A stretch of DNA of 64,000 nucleotides from Gnetum montanum (lineage: Eukaryota; Streptophyta; Gnetopsida; Gnetales; Gnetaceae), in assembly GCA_015680685.1 (NCBI GenBank), contig MNCI01003683.1, forward strand, positions 615,141 through 679,140, read 5' to 3'. The translations under genes and the position numbers were made by a program. The first letter of the stretch is position 1, and each line of letters begins with the position of its first letter. Below, piece after piece: positions 12,161 to 20,570 of this stretch. The notes beneath the pieces are model-generated. The model made no database searches. It worked only from the letters and a program-made list of their open reading frames with translations, and was not told the origin of the DNA.

Positions 12161-12362
12161 CCCCCTTCATTGCCCCCTAGCACAGGGAGAGTTCATACAC
12201 CTTCAACTATCGGATAAGCTAATACGGACAGTTCATTGATAGATAATTAAAGCTCATCACAAAGCTTAGGGGGTTGAGTGACCTGGATAGTTTCATTTCA
12301 GGTAAAACACTAATGTGCATAAAATTTACGCTTTATATGCAAGAAAATCTCACATTCCAACA

Positions 12363-12560
12363 ACCTGAATTGAATGCAGCGATAGCGATAACACGTTCTT
12401 CTACGATTACGCATAACATTTTGGCGCTCACTGCTCGTGATATTTTGGTGCTTCCAGCGGCCTGAATCGACTGCAACGATAGTGACAGCAACAACACGTT
12501 TTTCTACGATTACCCATGATATTTTGGTGCTCATTACTCATGATATTTTGGCGCTTACAT
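12363..12560. repeat. ~98-bp tandem duplication with TTTTGGCGC words
   Basis: Two diverged copies (12363-12461 and 12462-12560) start CCTGAAT and share ACACGTT, TTCTACGATTAC and paired TTTTGGYGC words (12419, 12443, 12522, 12546). Confidence 0.75.
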
Positions 12561-13212
12561 AATTTTTAAAGTTTGGTTTCATGCTTGCAACTCATGCTCA
12601 GACCAGGATTGGAATTTCAAATTTCTAGTATGCATCAGGCAGAGGCTGTCCATCTTTCAGAAAATGTCAAAATAGGTTTGCAAATTGTTAAAAATGTTAT
12701 AGATATTTAAACATTTTAAAATAAATTATTATTAAAAGATAAAATAGAAATAAAAGTATATAAGCATAAATATAATATACTATAAAACTTTATCAAAAAT
12801 AAAATGAATCATTAAATATATTGTTATTAACTTATCCGGATAAAAATTATAAAAAAGATTTTTAAATATTCATTTATTTTCTTATTAAATTTTTATTCAG
12901 TTTAAAGGGACACCTTTTGAAATCTCAACGATACCTTTTTAAAAAAATTTAGCATTTTTATGACCCTTCACCTTTGAAAATTATTGTATTTATGCCAAAA
13001 TCATGAAAAGATGCCTAAAAAGGTGTCAAAAGCCAAAGCTCATGAGTTTGCAAAGACAAGTACTTGAGTGACATGTAGGGGGCACTAGCCACCCTCATTT
13101 ATAGCACCCTCATTTATAGCAGTCTTGGACCTCAACTACCCAACCTCATGGCAAGTACCCTTGTCAACCTCACCTAGAGTCTCAAATTTCTACCCTTATA
13201 CAGTTTCTCCTT

Positions 13213-13738
13213 TGTTAGGTATGTTATTAATTTTAAGTTTCAAACATCTTCATGTTTGAATGGTTGCTATGTTGGCTAATTATTCTTGGCATATTGGGTA
13301 AAAATAACAAAAGCAAATGTAATAAGTCAAAAGAATATGTAATTGCTTATACCTAATTTGACCATGATTAACTGTGAATTATAACCCCATAATTTGGCTT
13401 TTAACCAAAGCATAACATTATGACCACTATATAAGTGGATGCTTGGGTAATCTTATTTCACATCTTCACCAAATCAAAGGGTGTGTGAGGCATAATTCAA
13501 GTTGCAATCTTTTACTCTTGTAAAAGCTTGATCTAAACTTGTTGTAAGTCTCAAAGTTAAAAAAAACTTGGATCTTTAGGCTTGCTAGGAACTAGAACCA
13601 TTGTTGAGGTTTTTGTACGTTTTCCCTAGGATGATTTCTTTTGTTATTGATGCAATTCTTCTAATTCCATAATTGAATTTTTATTTCTACAACTTTATAT
13701 TACTTTATTATCTTACTTAATCAAGGTGTAAATTTACA
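13213..13738 (+). repeat. copia 5' LTR of deleted element
   Basis: Begins TGTTAGGTATG and ends TTTACA just before the primer site. A TATATAAG promoter-like box is near 13429. Confidence 0.85.
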
Positions 13739-13769
13739 AATTGGTATTAGAGCAAGGTTGATTTAATTA

Positions 13770-14580
13770 AAGGAGATCAATCTACATATGTTAATAAAGT
13801 TTTAGAAAAATTTAATATGCAAAATTGTAAGCCAGTAAACACTCCATTATCTATGGATATGAAATTATCAATAGAGCAGTGCCCTAGAATAGATGAAGAA
13901 ATGGAGGAAATGAGCAAAATCCTTTGTTGTAGGCAACCTCATGTATGCAATGGTCTATACTAAGCCTAATATTGCATATGCAGTGGGAGCTATGATTAGG
14001 TTTATGTCCAATCCTAGTAAGAAACATTGAATGACTATTAAAAAAATTCTTAGGAATCTTCAAGTTACTGTTAATTTTGTCATCTGTTATAAGAAAAGTT
14101 CCTTTGGATTGCATGGCTTTGTAGATGCAAACTGGGAGGTCATCTAGATCACTGAAAATCCACAAGTGAATATGTTTCTAAAATAAACATAGGTGTGTTC
14201 AGGTGGGTCAACAAAAGACAAAGTTGCATTGTTGACAATAGAGGTAGAGTATGTAGCAGCTTCTCAAGCAAGCAAAGAAGTGGTTTGGTTACAGGTCAAA
14301 GACTTTGGGCAAAAGCAAAAAAAAAAAAAAACACGGAAACATCTTTTTCCATAACAAAAGTGCAATTTTTCTATCAAAAAATCTCAGGTTCTATGCAAGG
14401 ACAAAACACATTAAGATAAATTACTATTTTATTTAGAATCAAATTGAAAAAGGAAAGATTTCTCTGGAAAAAGTTCCTACATCAAAAAATCCAAGGGATA
14501 TGTTGACCAAGGCAATTCTTGTGGACAAGTTCAAATGGTATAGAAAAGAACTTAGATTGGTAAATTGTGAAATGTAATGG
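13770..14580 (+). pseudogene. copia RT end and RNase H fragment
   Basis: Frame one from 13770 gives GDQSTYVNKVLEKFNM, CKPVNTPLSMDMKLSIEQCP and then, after a frameshift, MYAMVYTKPNIAYAVGAM. This is the region between RT and RNase H of copia Pol. RNase H follows as FVDANWE (about 14120) and, in another frame, LLTIEVEYVAASQASKEVVW (about 14230-14290), where the Glu-Tyr of the conserved motif is kept. A poly-A run at 14319 and frame changes break it. The domain would degrade the RNA strand during reverse transcription. Confidence 0.8.
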
Positions 14581-14625
14581 TTGCTCTTACTGTAATACTT
14601 TAAAATAAATAACAAGTGGGAGAAT

Positions 14626-15193
14626 TGTTATGCATTGTTAATTTTAAATTTTAAACACCTTCATATTGTAATGGTTGCCATGTTGGCAAATTATTCTTGG
14701 CATGTTGACTGAAAATAACAAAAAACAAAGTATGTAATATATCAAAAGAATATGTAACCATTCACACCTAATTTGGCCATGATTAACAATAGATTATAAC
14801 TCCATAATTTAGCTTTTACCCAAAGCATGACATTATGACCACTATATAAGTGGATGCTTGGATGGCATGATATTATGACCACTATATAAGTGGACGCTTG
14901 GGTGGTCTTATTGTCACATCTTCACCAAATCAAAGGGTGTGAGGCATAATTCAAGTTGCAATCTCTTCCTCTTGTGAAAGTTGGATCTAAGATTGTTGTA
15001 AGTCTCAAAGAAAAGAAAACTTGGATTTCTAAGGCTTGCTAGGAGCTAGAACCGTTACTAGGCTTTTTATATACTTTCCTTGTGATAATTTCATGTGTCC
15101 GTGATGTATTTCTTCTAATTCCATAATTGAATTTCTATTTCTACCACTTAATATTACTTTATTATCTTACTTAATAAAAAATGTAAATTACCA
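14626..15193 (+). repeat. copia 3' LTR with internal 40-bp duplication
   Basis: Homologous to 13213-13738 but about 40 bases longer because CATGA(C/T)ATTATGACC...GGATGG is present twice in tandem (14826-14865, 14866-14905). The duplication doubles the TATATAAG box. Confidence 0.85.
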
Positions 15194-15344
15194 ATATCAA
15201 TTACCCTCACATGGCCCACCTTAGTGATAGGAATTGCTACACTATCCATCACTTAAAATGGGGTGTAGGACTCATTTTATATTCCTCATTATCTCTCCCT
15301 CTTCCATGACATTTCCAACACCACTTTGCTAAATTTTTTTTAAA

Positions 15345-16023
15345 CCAAATTTGTTGCCTTTCTGACCGAATTTTCAACACCGCAGGTCCATCCTCCCTTG
15401 CCCACCAAAGTTGCCCTTATTAATGGCAGTCTTGGATGAACCCACCACAACAAGAGTCATCGGTTTGCAAAAAAAATTTTTTTTTAAATGGTTTATGTTT
15501 CGGAGGATGGAAAAAAATATAATCTTTGTACTTGGAAGTCAAAATGTAAAGCCAATGTACATTCAAGCCGGGTCGGTATCAGACGCATGATACACGACTA
15601 CATGTCCTTACTACGTGGCAAGTAGCCAGTCAAGAAAAAAGACAAAAAGAATCTTGCAACTGGACCATTTCTTACGTTACCTTGCTTATCCAAATACTTG
15701 TACTATTTGTTTCCTCCAAATTTGCTACCTACCTGGCCGAATTTTCAACATCGCAGGTCCATTCTCCCTTGCCCACCAAAGTTGCCCTTATTAATGACTA
15801 ATGACAATCTTGCATGGGCCCACCACAACAAGAGTTATCAATTTGTTAAATTGTTTTTAAATGGTAAAGCCAATGTACATTCAAGCAGGGTCGGTATCAG
15901 ACGCATGATACACGGCTACACGGCCTTACTACGTGGAAAGTAGCGAGTCAAGGAAAAAACAAAAAAGTCTTGCAACTGGACCTATTCTTACCTTCATCTT
16001 GCTTATCCAAATACTCATGCTAA
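15345..16023. repeat. tandem duplication upstream of the RIP gene
   Basis: Copy 1 (15345-about 15711) and copy 2 (15716-16023) share CGAATTTTCAACA, GCAGGTCCAT, TTGCCCACCAAAGTTGCCC, AGACGCATGATACACG and TTGCTTATCCAAATACT in the same order. Copy 1 has about 50 extra bases, so the offset falls from 371 to 318. Each copy carries an ACGTGG core of the G-box/ABRE type (15613 and 15931). It lies 0.5-1.2 kb before the RIP start codon. Confidence 0.9.
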
Positions 16024-16406
16024 GACAGTTAAACACTGCCATGTGGTAACCTAGCAATTTCATTGATAGGGCATTTAAAATAACCGCAACTCTCTCGAAA
16101 GCGAAGGCAAATAGGTTGGATATCGGCTTCCGCGAATGGGTATGATGGCAGTGGAGTATTTTACAGTGGAAATATTTATTTCATTGGAGTAGTTGGGAAT
16201 CGATGGCTGCCTCAGAATTGTGGCCGACCGACTTTTCGTAAAAGCCTTAGTTTTTGTTAAAAATCAATAGGTTTAAACGCCGATGTTTTCTAATTGTCAA
16301 CCATGGATACGGAGTAGAGACCCATTTCTGAAGACAACTTGGACAGAGTCTTCACACCTTTGTAAAATCAAAGCAATCCCATGGATGTTCGTGATTGATC
16401 CGGGCC

Positions 16407-16414
16407 TATAAATA
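16407..16414 (+). promoter_or_regulatory. TATA box of the RIP gene
   Basis: TATAAATA lies 102 bases before the ATG at 16517. A start of transcription about 30 bases downstream would give a leader of about 75 bases. Confidence 0.75.
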
Positions 16415-16516
16415 ATCGCAACACTTATCAAAAGCAAGGCAACTGCGAATTGGGTACTCAACAATACATACATACAATTACAATACCAGTAAAGGAGGAG
16501 GAGAAAAAGATAAGAG

Positions 16517-18223
16517 ATGCGGTTAAGAGCGTTGGTGGTGTGTGCAATTGTTGCTGTGGTGGGGGTTTGGCTAGGGCGGAACCACCGGCGTGGACTGCAA
16601 ATGACATGTATCCCGTTTTCCACAAATGGAGCGACCGAGGAGTCATACGGCAAGTTCATCAAGGAGCTGCGAGACGAACTGCTGAAAGGAGGGAGCCAAG
16701 TGTTCGAGATACCGGTGCTGAAGCCCAAGGACAAGGTACACATAAAGGACCGTTTCCTTCTGGTCGAGCTCTCCAACTCAGAGCATACCATCACCCTGGG
16801 ATTCGATGTCGTCAACGTTTATCTGTGGGGCTATAGAGCTGCCCAGGCTCCCCGATCCTACTTTTTCGAAGGCACTCCTGAAGAAGCCTTCAACACTCTA
16901 TTTCCTGGCACCCAAAAAGTCCACCTATCCTTCGGCTGCGGGTACGGCCAAATCGAGGAAGCTGCACATCAAAGCAGAGAGAAAACGGAGCTGGGTATGA
17001 AACCCCTGGAGACTGCAATCAGCAACTTGTGGCAGGAGCCGACGGGAGACCAGGCAATTACGGCTGTATCGTTGTTGGTGGCGATTCAGATGGTGTCGGA
17101 AGCCGCCAGATTCCGATCCATCCAGGCACGGGTAGCCCAGTCCATAATATCAACAGATCCAAACAAAAAGGTATTTTTCCCTGACGCTGCCATGCGGAGC
17201 CTGGAGAACAACTGGGACGCTTTCGCCAAGCAAATTCAGCTGTACTCGGTGCAGGGAATCTTCACCAGAAATGCGGTGCAGCTTATCAAGCCTGACCGCA
17301 CTGTCGTCGAAGTAGACAGCATCTACCTGTTCTACGTTAAAGGCATTGCGTTAATGCAGTACAAATCTCCTCGGGATGAGGATAAGCAGGAGGCAATAAG
17401 GAAGGGACGCACGGTGCTCATCAACGGTCTCAACGGACTGTGCGCCGATCTCAGGAACGGGGACACCGTGGAGTTGCAGTCATGTGGAACGCAAACCAGC
17501 AAATGGACACCCATATTGGTGAACCCCAGCAAACCCCAAGATGGACTCAAAATCCAGTTGCCGGCGGGGGAATGCCTGAGCGGCCATGGTAAAGCTGGAA
17601 GCCCTGTGAAGCTGGGATCCAAATCAGACTGTGACAAGAAGAAGATTGGCGACCATCTGAAATGGAAATTATCTCTGGACGGCACCATCACAAATTTCGC
17701 CTCTCCCGGACTCGTCCTGAACGTCGACAGAGGCGACCAGGGTGCCATCCTCACGGTGCAGGACAACAACCGCGTCCCCGGGCAAAGCTGGAGATTGGGA
17801 GAGCATTATGATCCCAGCACGACGTCAATTCGGGCTCCTCAGGGTTTGTGCCTGCAGCGGAACCAAGAAAACAGCGGCGTCGAGATGAAGGCATGTATTG
17901 AATGGGACGAGCAGCAGAAAGAGAAAGAGTGGGAACGGCAGCAGTGGGATCTCTACAGCGACAGCAGCATCCGCGCCTACAAAGACCGCAGCCTGTGCTT
18001 GACCGCAGACGGCAGAACCGCCGGAGCATCTGTAGTGATCCGTGTATGCCATTCCGATTCCAGCCAGCGGTGGGTGTTTAAGAATGACGGATTTCTGCTG
18101 ATCATAATTCCAGTTCCTGGCAAACCATTCAAAACACTGGCCGTGGAAAGGAAATCCCCTGTCCGTATCATTATCAATGAGCCTTCTGGAGGACCTGACA
18201 AGCAGTGGCTGCCCTACTTCTGA
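16517..18223 (+). CDS. type 2 ribosome-inactivating protein (ricin-like: rRNA N-glycosidase plus two lectin domains)
   Basis: The 568-codon open frame has no intron, as is usual for RIPs. Residues 5-20 are a hydrophobic signal peptide core. Residues 28 to about 280 are the RIP A domain, an N-glycosidase that removes one adenine from the 28S rRNA sarcin-ricin loop. Its catalytic positions are present: Tyr102, Tyr143, Glu195 and Arg198 (SEAARF) and Trp233. Residues 300-429 and 430-568 are two ricin-B beta-trefoil domains with eight Cys for four internal disulfides and QxW-like motifs at Trp330, 383, 425, 477, 519 and 564. Oddities: no Cys in residues 142-308, so the A-B interchain bridge and cleavable linker are missing; sugar-site residues are altered (Gln321, Ala542, Asn554, Asp561); a charged insert lies at about 464-475; no N-X-S/T sequon. 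GC content is visibly above both flanks. Likely a secreted or vacuolar defence protein. Confidence 0.95.
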   Translation: MRLRALVVCAIVAVVGVWLGRNHRRGLQMTCIPFSTNGATEESYGKFIKELRDELLKGGSQVFEIPVLKPKDKVHIKDRFLLVELSNSEHTITLGFDVVNVYLWGYRAAQAPRSYFFEGTPEEAFNTLFPGTQKVHLSFGCGYGQIEEAAHQSREKTELGMKPLETAISNLWQEPTGDQAITAVSLLVAIQMVSEAARFRSIQARVAQSIISTDPNKKVFFPDAAMRSLENNWDAFAKQIQLYSVQGIFTRNAVQLIKPDRTVVEVDSIYLFYVKGIALMQYKSPRDEDKQEAIRKGRTVLINGLNGLCADLRNGDTVELQSCGTQTSKWTPILVNPSKPQDGLKIQLPAGECLSGHGKAGSPVKLGSKSDCDKKKIGDHLKWKLSLDGTITNFASPGLVLNVDRGDQGAILTVQDNNRVPGQSWRLGEHYDPSTTSIRAPQGLCLQRNQENSGVEMKACIEWDEQQKEKEWERQQWDLYSDSSIRAYKDRSLCLTADGRTAGASVVIRVCHSDSSQRWVFKNDGFLLIIIPVPGKPFKTLAVERKSPVRIIINEPSGGPDKQWLPYF

Positions 18224-18323
18224 GTACGCCTTAGTGGTGTGAACCATAACTAGTATTAGGATTCATCTCCTTCAGTAAATGTGATTTGAGAAGTTAATTA
18301 CAGCTCTGGTTATGAAATAGTTT

Positions 18324-18342
18324 CCTCCTGGCCCCGAGGAGG
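18324..18342 (+). other. 3' UTR hairpin
   Basis: CCTCCT pairs with AGGAGG across a 7-base loop, about 100 bases after the RIP stop. Function unknown. Confidence 0.5.
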
Positions 18343-18388
18343 AGGTATGGTTTACCCATGGAGTGTTTAAGCTTTGTAATAACAGTTC

Positions 18389-18394
18389 AATAAA
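18389..18394 (+). terminator. poly(A) signal of the RIP gene
   Basis: AATAAA lies 166 bases after the stop codon and is followed by a GT/T-rich stretch (GTCTTTGTTG), as expected before a cleavage site. Confidence 0.8.
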
Positions 18395-18596
18395 GTCTTT
18401 GTTGTTTAAATTTGTTTGTTGCAGGATTAAGGTAGTTTGTAATTCACCCCCGAGTTACCCCGAATGACGACTATAAATGCTGCTGCTTAAGCAGGAATGA
18501 CAGCTATACGATACTGAAAGGTAGACAGCAGGACCCGAGAAGTCGGTACCCCCTTTATAAAACGCAAACACTGTGGCCTTTAGCGGGGAAGGAGTC

Positions 18597-18680
18597 CCCG
18601 AGTTACCCAATGAAGGAAGCCAATAACTTACAATTAAGCCCGAGTTACCCAATGAAGGAAGCCAATAACTTACAATTAAG
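18597..18680. repeat. perfect 42-bp tandem duplication
   Basis: 18597-18638 and 18639-18680 are identical, starting CCCGAGTTACCCAATGAAGG. A partial relative, CCCCGAGTTACCCC, is at 18448. Confidence 0.95.
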
Positions 18681-18878
18681 CCTGTGTCCTTCCACACTGA
18701 TTATAAAAATATGGGTAGGCCTACAAACACAAGTTTTGATTACACGTTACAAATTTCTAATGGATATAGAAGAAAAATGTAATGGATTTCCTTGCATAGT
18801 GTTTTTTTTTTTTTTTTGACATTTTGGAATAGTTTTTTTGGTATTGCACAAAGTCTACATCTACATAGGCACACAAAC

Positions 18879-19131
18879 ACAACTAAGTTTAATTGTACAT
18901 ATGGATCGGCCCCACAACCATGGCTTTTCATTGATGTAAATGGTATCATTTATTCAAAGAAATAGACATGTTCCATTGAAAACAACCACCCAATTTGCAA
19001 GTGGACAACTAAGTTTTATTCTCCATATGGATAGGCCCCACAAACACTACTTTTCATTTATGTAAATGGTATCATTTATTCAAAGAAATAGACATGTTTA
19101 GTTGAAAACTTCTATCCAATTTTGCAAGTGG
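18879..19131. repeat. 126-bp tandem duplication
   Basis: Two diverged copies starting at 18879 and 19005 share ACAACTAAGTTT, GGCCCCACAA and a long identical centre around TGGTATCATTTATTCAAAG. Confidence 0.95.
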
Positions 19132-19490
19132 ATTGAAAATCAATGATGGCACAGAAGTCATAAATCGATAATGATCTATATCTTGGCACCTATTGTTTAT
19201 CAAATCCTCCAAATCCATGCAAGAAATGTCATTATCTTGTGTTCCATATTTGAATGGGAACTCCTCACTCATCATAGCTGATGATTTTTGGAGCTAATCC
19301 TTCTCTGGAGACTATAAGAATAATTTTTCATAATCAAAGAGAAAGAACTTAAGCTCACAGCAAATCGATCAAACTACAACAACAGTATAACATGGTGAAT
19401 GCTCAGAATCTTGGTTCTCTAGACTTTCTATTTTTCCTATAATGAATGTTTAGATTTCTATTTTTTCATAGATTATTTTCATATTCGTCT

Positions 19491-19550
19491 TCCAGTCCTT
19501 CTAATTCTTGTTCTTTGTCTTCCAGTCCTTCTAATTCTTGTTCTTTGTCT
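19491..19550. repeat. perfect 30-bp tandem duplication
   Basis: Unit begins TCCAGTCCTTCTAATTCTTG; copies are 19491-19520 and 19521-19550. Confidence 0.95.
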
Positions 19551-20145
19551 TTAATTTGTAAAACTTTTAATTCTTGAGTTTACCATGTAATCATTGTTTT
19601 ACTGCTTTCTCTTATTTTTCATGCTATATCTTTTGGAATGGATTGTTAATAATCAAATTTCAATTATTTTCTTAAGATGATATTTATTTAGGCATGGATT
19701 CCAGTTCCTTAAATGTCACATGTATAGAAAAGAAATCCTAATTTATTTAGTAAAAATACATTAGAAAAAAAATTAAATCTTATCTTTGTGTGCATTAGTA
19801 AAAAACACACAAACCAAGTTTTAGTTAAAATACCCATTTATTTTTTCCCCATTATTACCAAATAAAGACTTGTAAGCCTCTCCACAGCAGCTTCCAACCT
19901 GTCATTTGCATGAAACATAAGCAACAATGCTAATTATCAGGCTAAACTTCAAAACTAGAAAAAGAGTTAAGCTAGAAGGCAATCTTACTTACGTAATAAC
20001 AAATGATCATACATATTCTTTCATTTTGTTGTATGCAGCCTCGTCTTTTACAAGTGCTCATTTGCATTATTCAAGCAATATATGTCATGTTACCATTGTG
20101 AAACAAAATACTAGAACAAGATAACCTAAAAGCATTATAATCGCA

Positions 20146-20570
20146 TTAATAAAGGTGGCATTGTGAAGGCATAGCATTTTTGTTAATTACAGACCCAAAT
20201 CTGCTACCAACATGGCCAGTGAGTTTGGAAAGAGAGAATAACATGATGTCGTCGTCGTTAGCAGTTTTGGTGACGCGAGTGTAGTGTGGCCAATAGAAAA
20301 CTCTGTCAAACAAACGTTTTGGCCTTTGGTTTTGCCCAAGTATTTCTTTGAATCCCTGCTCATCTATTCGTGATTGAAGCAAAAAACTATGTCTGAGTTC
20401 GAAAAACCTACATGCAGCCATTCAAAAATCCGTTCATGAAATAGATTTTTAAACTGATGTACTATGAAAACCTGGGAAATGGTTTTGTTGTAGCAATACT
20501 CTTCTTTGCATTCCTGTCCTCTGTCACAGACCTTTCCCTTCATTGCCAGCTGCAAACCACAAACCCACAA
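20146..20570 (-). pseudogene. unrecognised possible exon remnant
   Basis: Two overlapping minus-strand frames (20364-20570 and 20146-20421) look more protein-like than neighbouring frames. One has CDRGQECKEEYCYN; the other has EQGFKEILGQNQRPKRLFDR. A TTTGCAG acceptor-like site precedes the first (about 20550), and CAG/GT and TAG/GT donor-like sites occur inside it, so this may be a multi-exon scrap. I do not recognise the family and there is no start context. It may be chance. Confidence 0.2.

Larger units (their letters stand above)
11681..13212. other. inter-element DNA with minisatellites, no gene seen
   Basis: AT-rich DNA between two copia elements. It holds the CCTCA/CATTCATG minisatellite (11890-12160), a related short block at about 13080-13200, and a duplicated block with TTTTGGCGC words (12363-12560). 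Bases 12660-12900 are very AT-rich. I see no supported gene. Confidence 0.6.
13213..15193 (+). mobile_element. internally deleted Ty1/copia element with both LTRs
   Basis: LTRs at 13213-13738 and 14626-15193 start with TGTTA and share most of their sequence, including ACCACTATATAAGTGG. A primer site, TGGTATTAGAGC (13742-13753), and a purine tract, AAGTGGGAGAA (about 14615-14624), flank only about 0.87 kb of internal sequence. That segment holds the end of reverse transcriptase and RNase H. Gag, protease, integrase and most of RT are deleted, with a junction near 13770, directly after the primer site. Such a copy could move only with help from a relative. Confidence 0.85.
18421..20145. other. 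intergenic DNA with tandem duplications
   Basis: No supported gene. It contains three separate tandem duplications (18597, 18879, 19491), a poly-T run (18802-18818) and AT-rich spacer. Open frames here are short and unlike known proteins. Confidence 0.6.

Noticed and set aside
16297..16815. 172-residue minus-strand frame overlapping the RIP start
   Set aside because: Antisense shadow of the GC-rich RIP gene and its promoter; no domain.
17332..18247. Four minus-strand frames of 74-145 residues inside the RIP gene
   Set aside because: Cys/Arg/Pro-rich shadows opposite a well-conserved coding frame.
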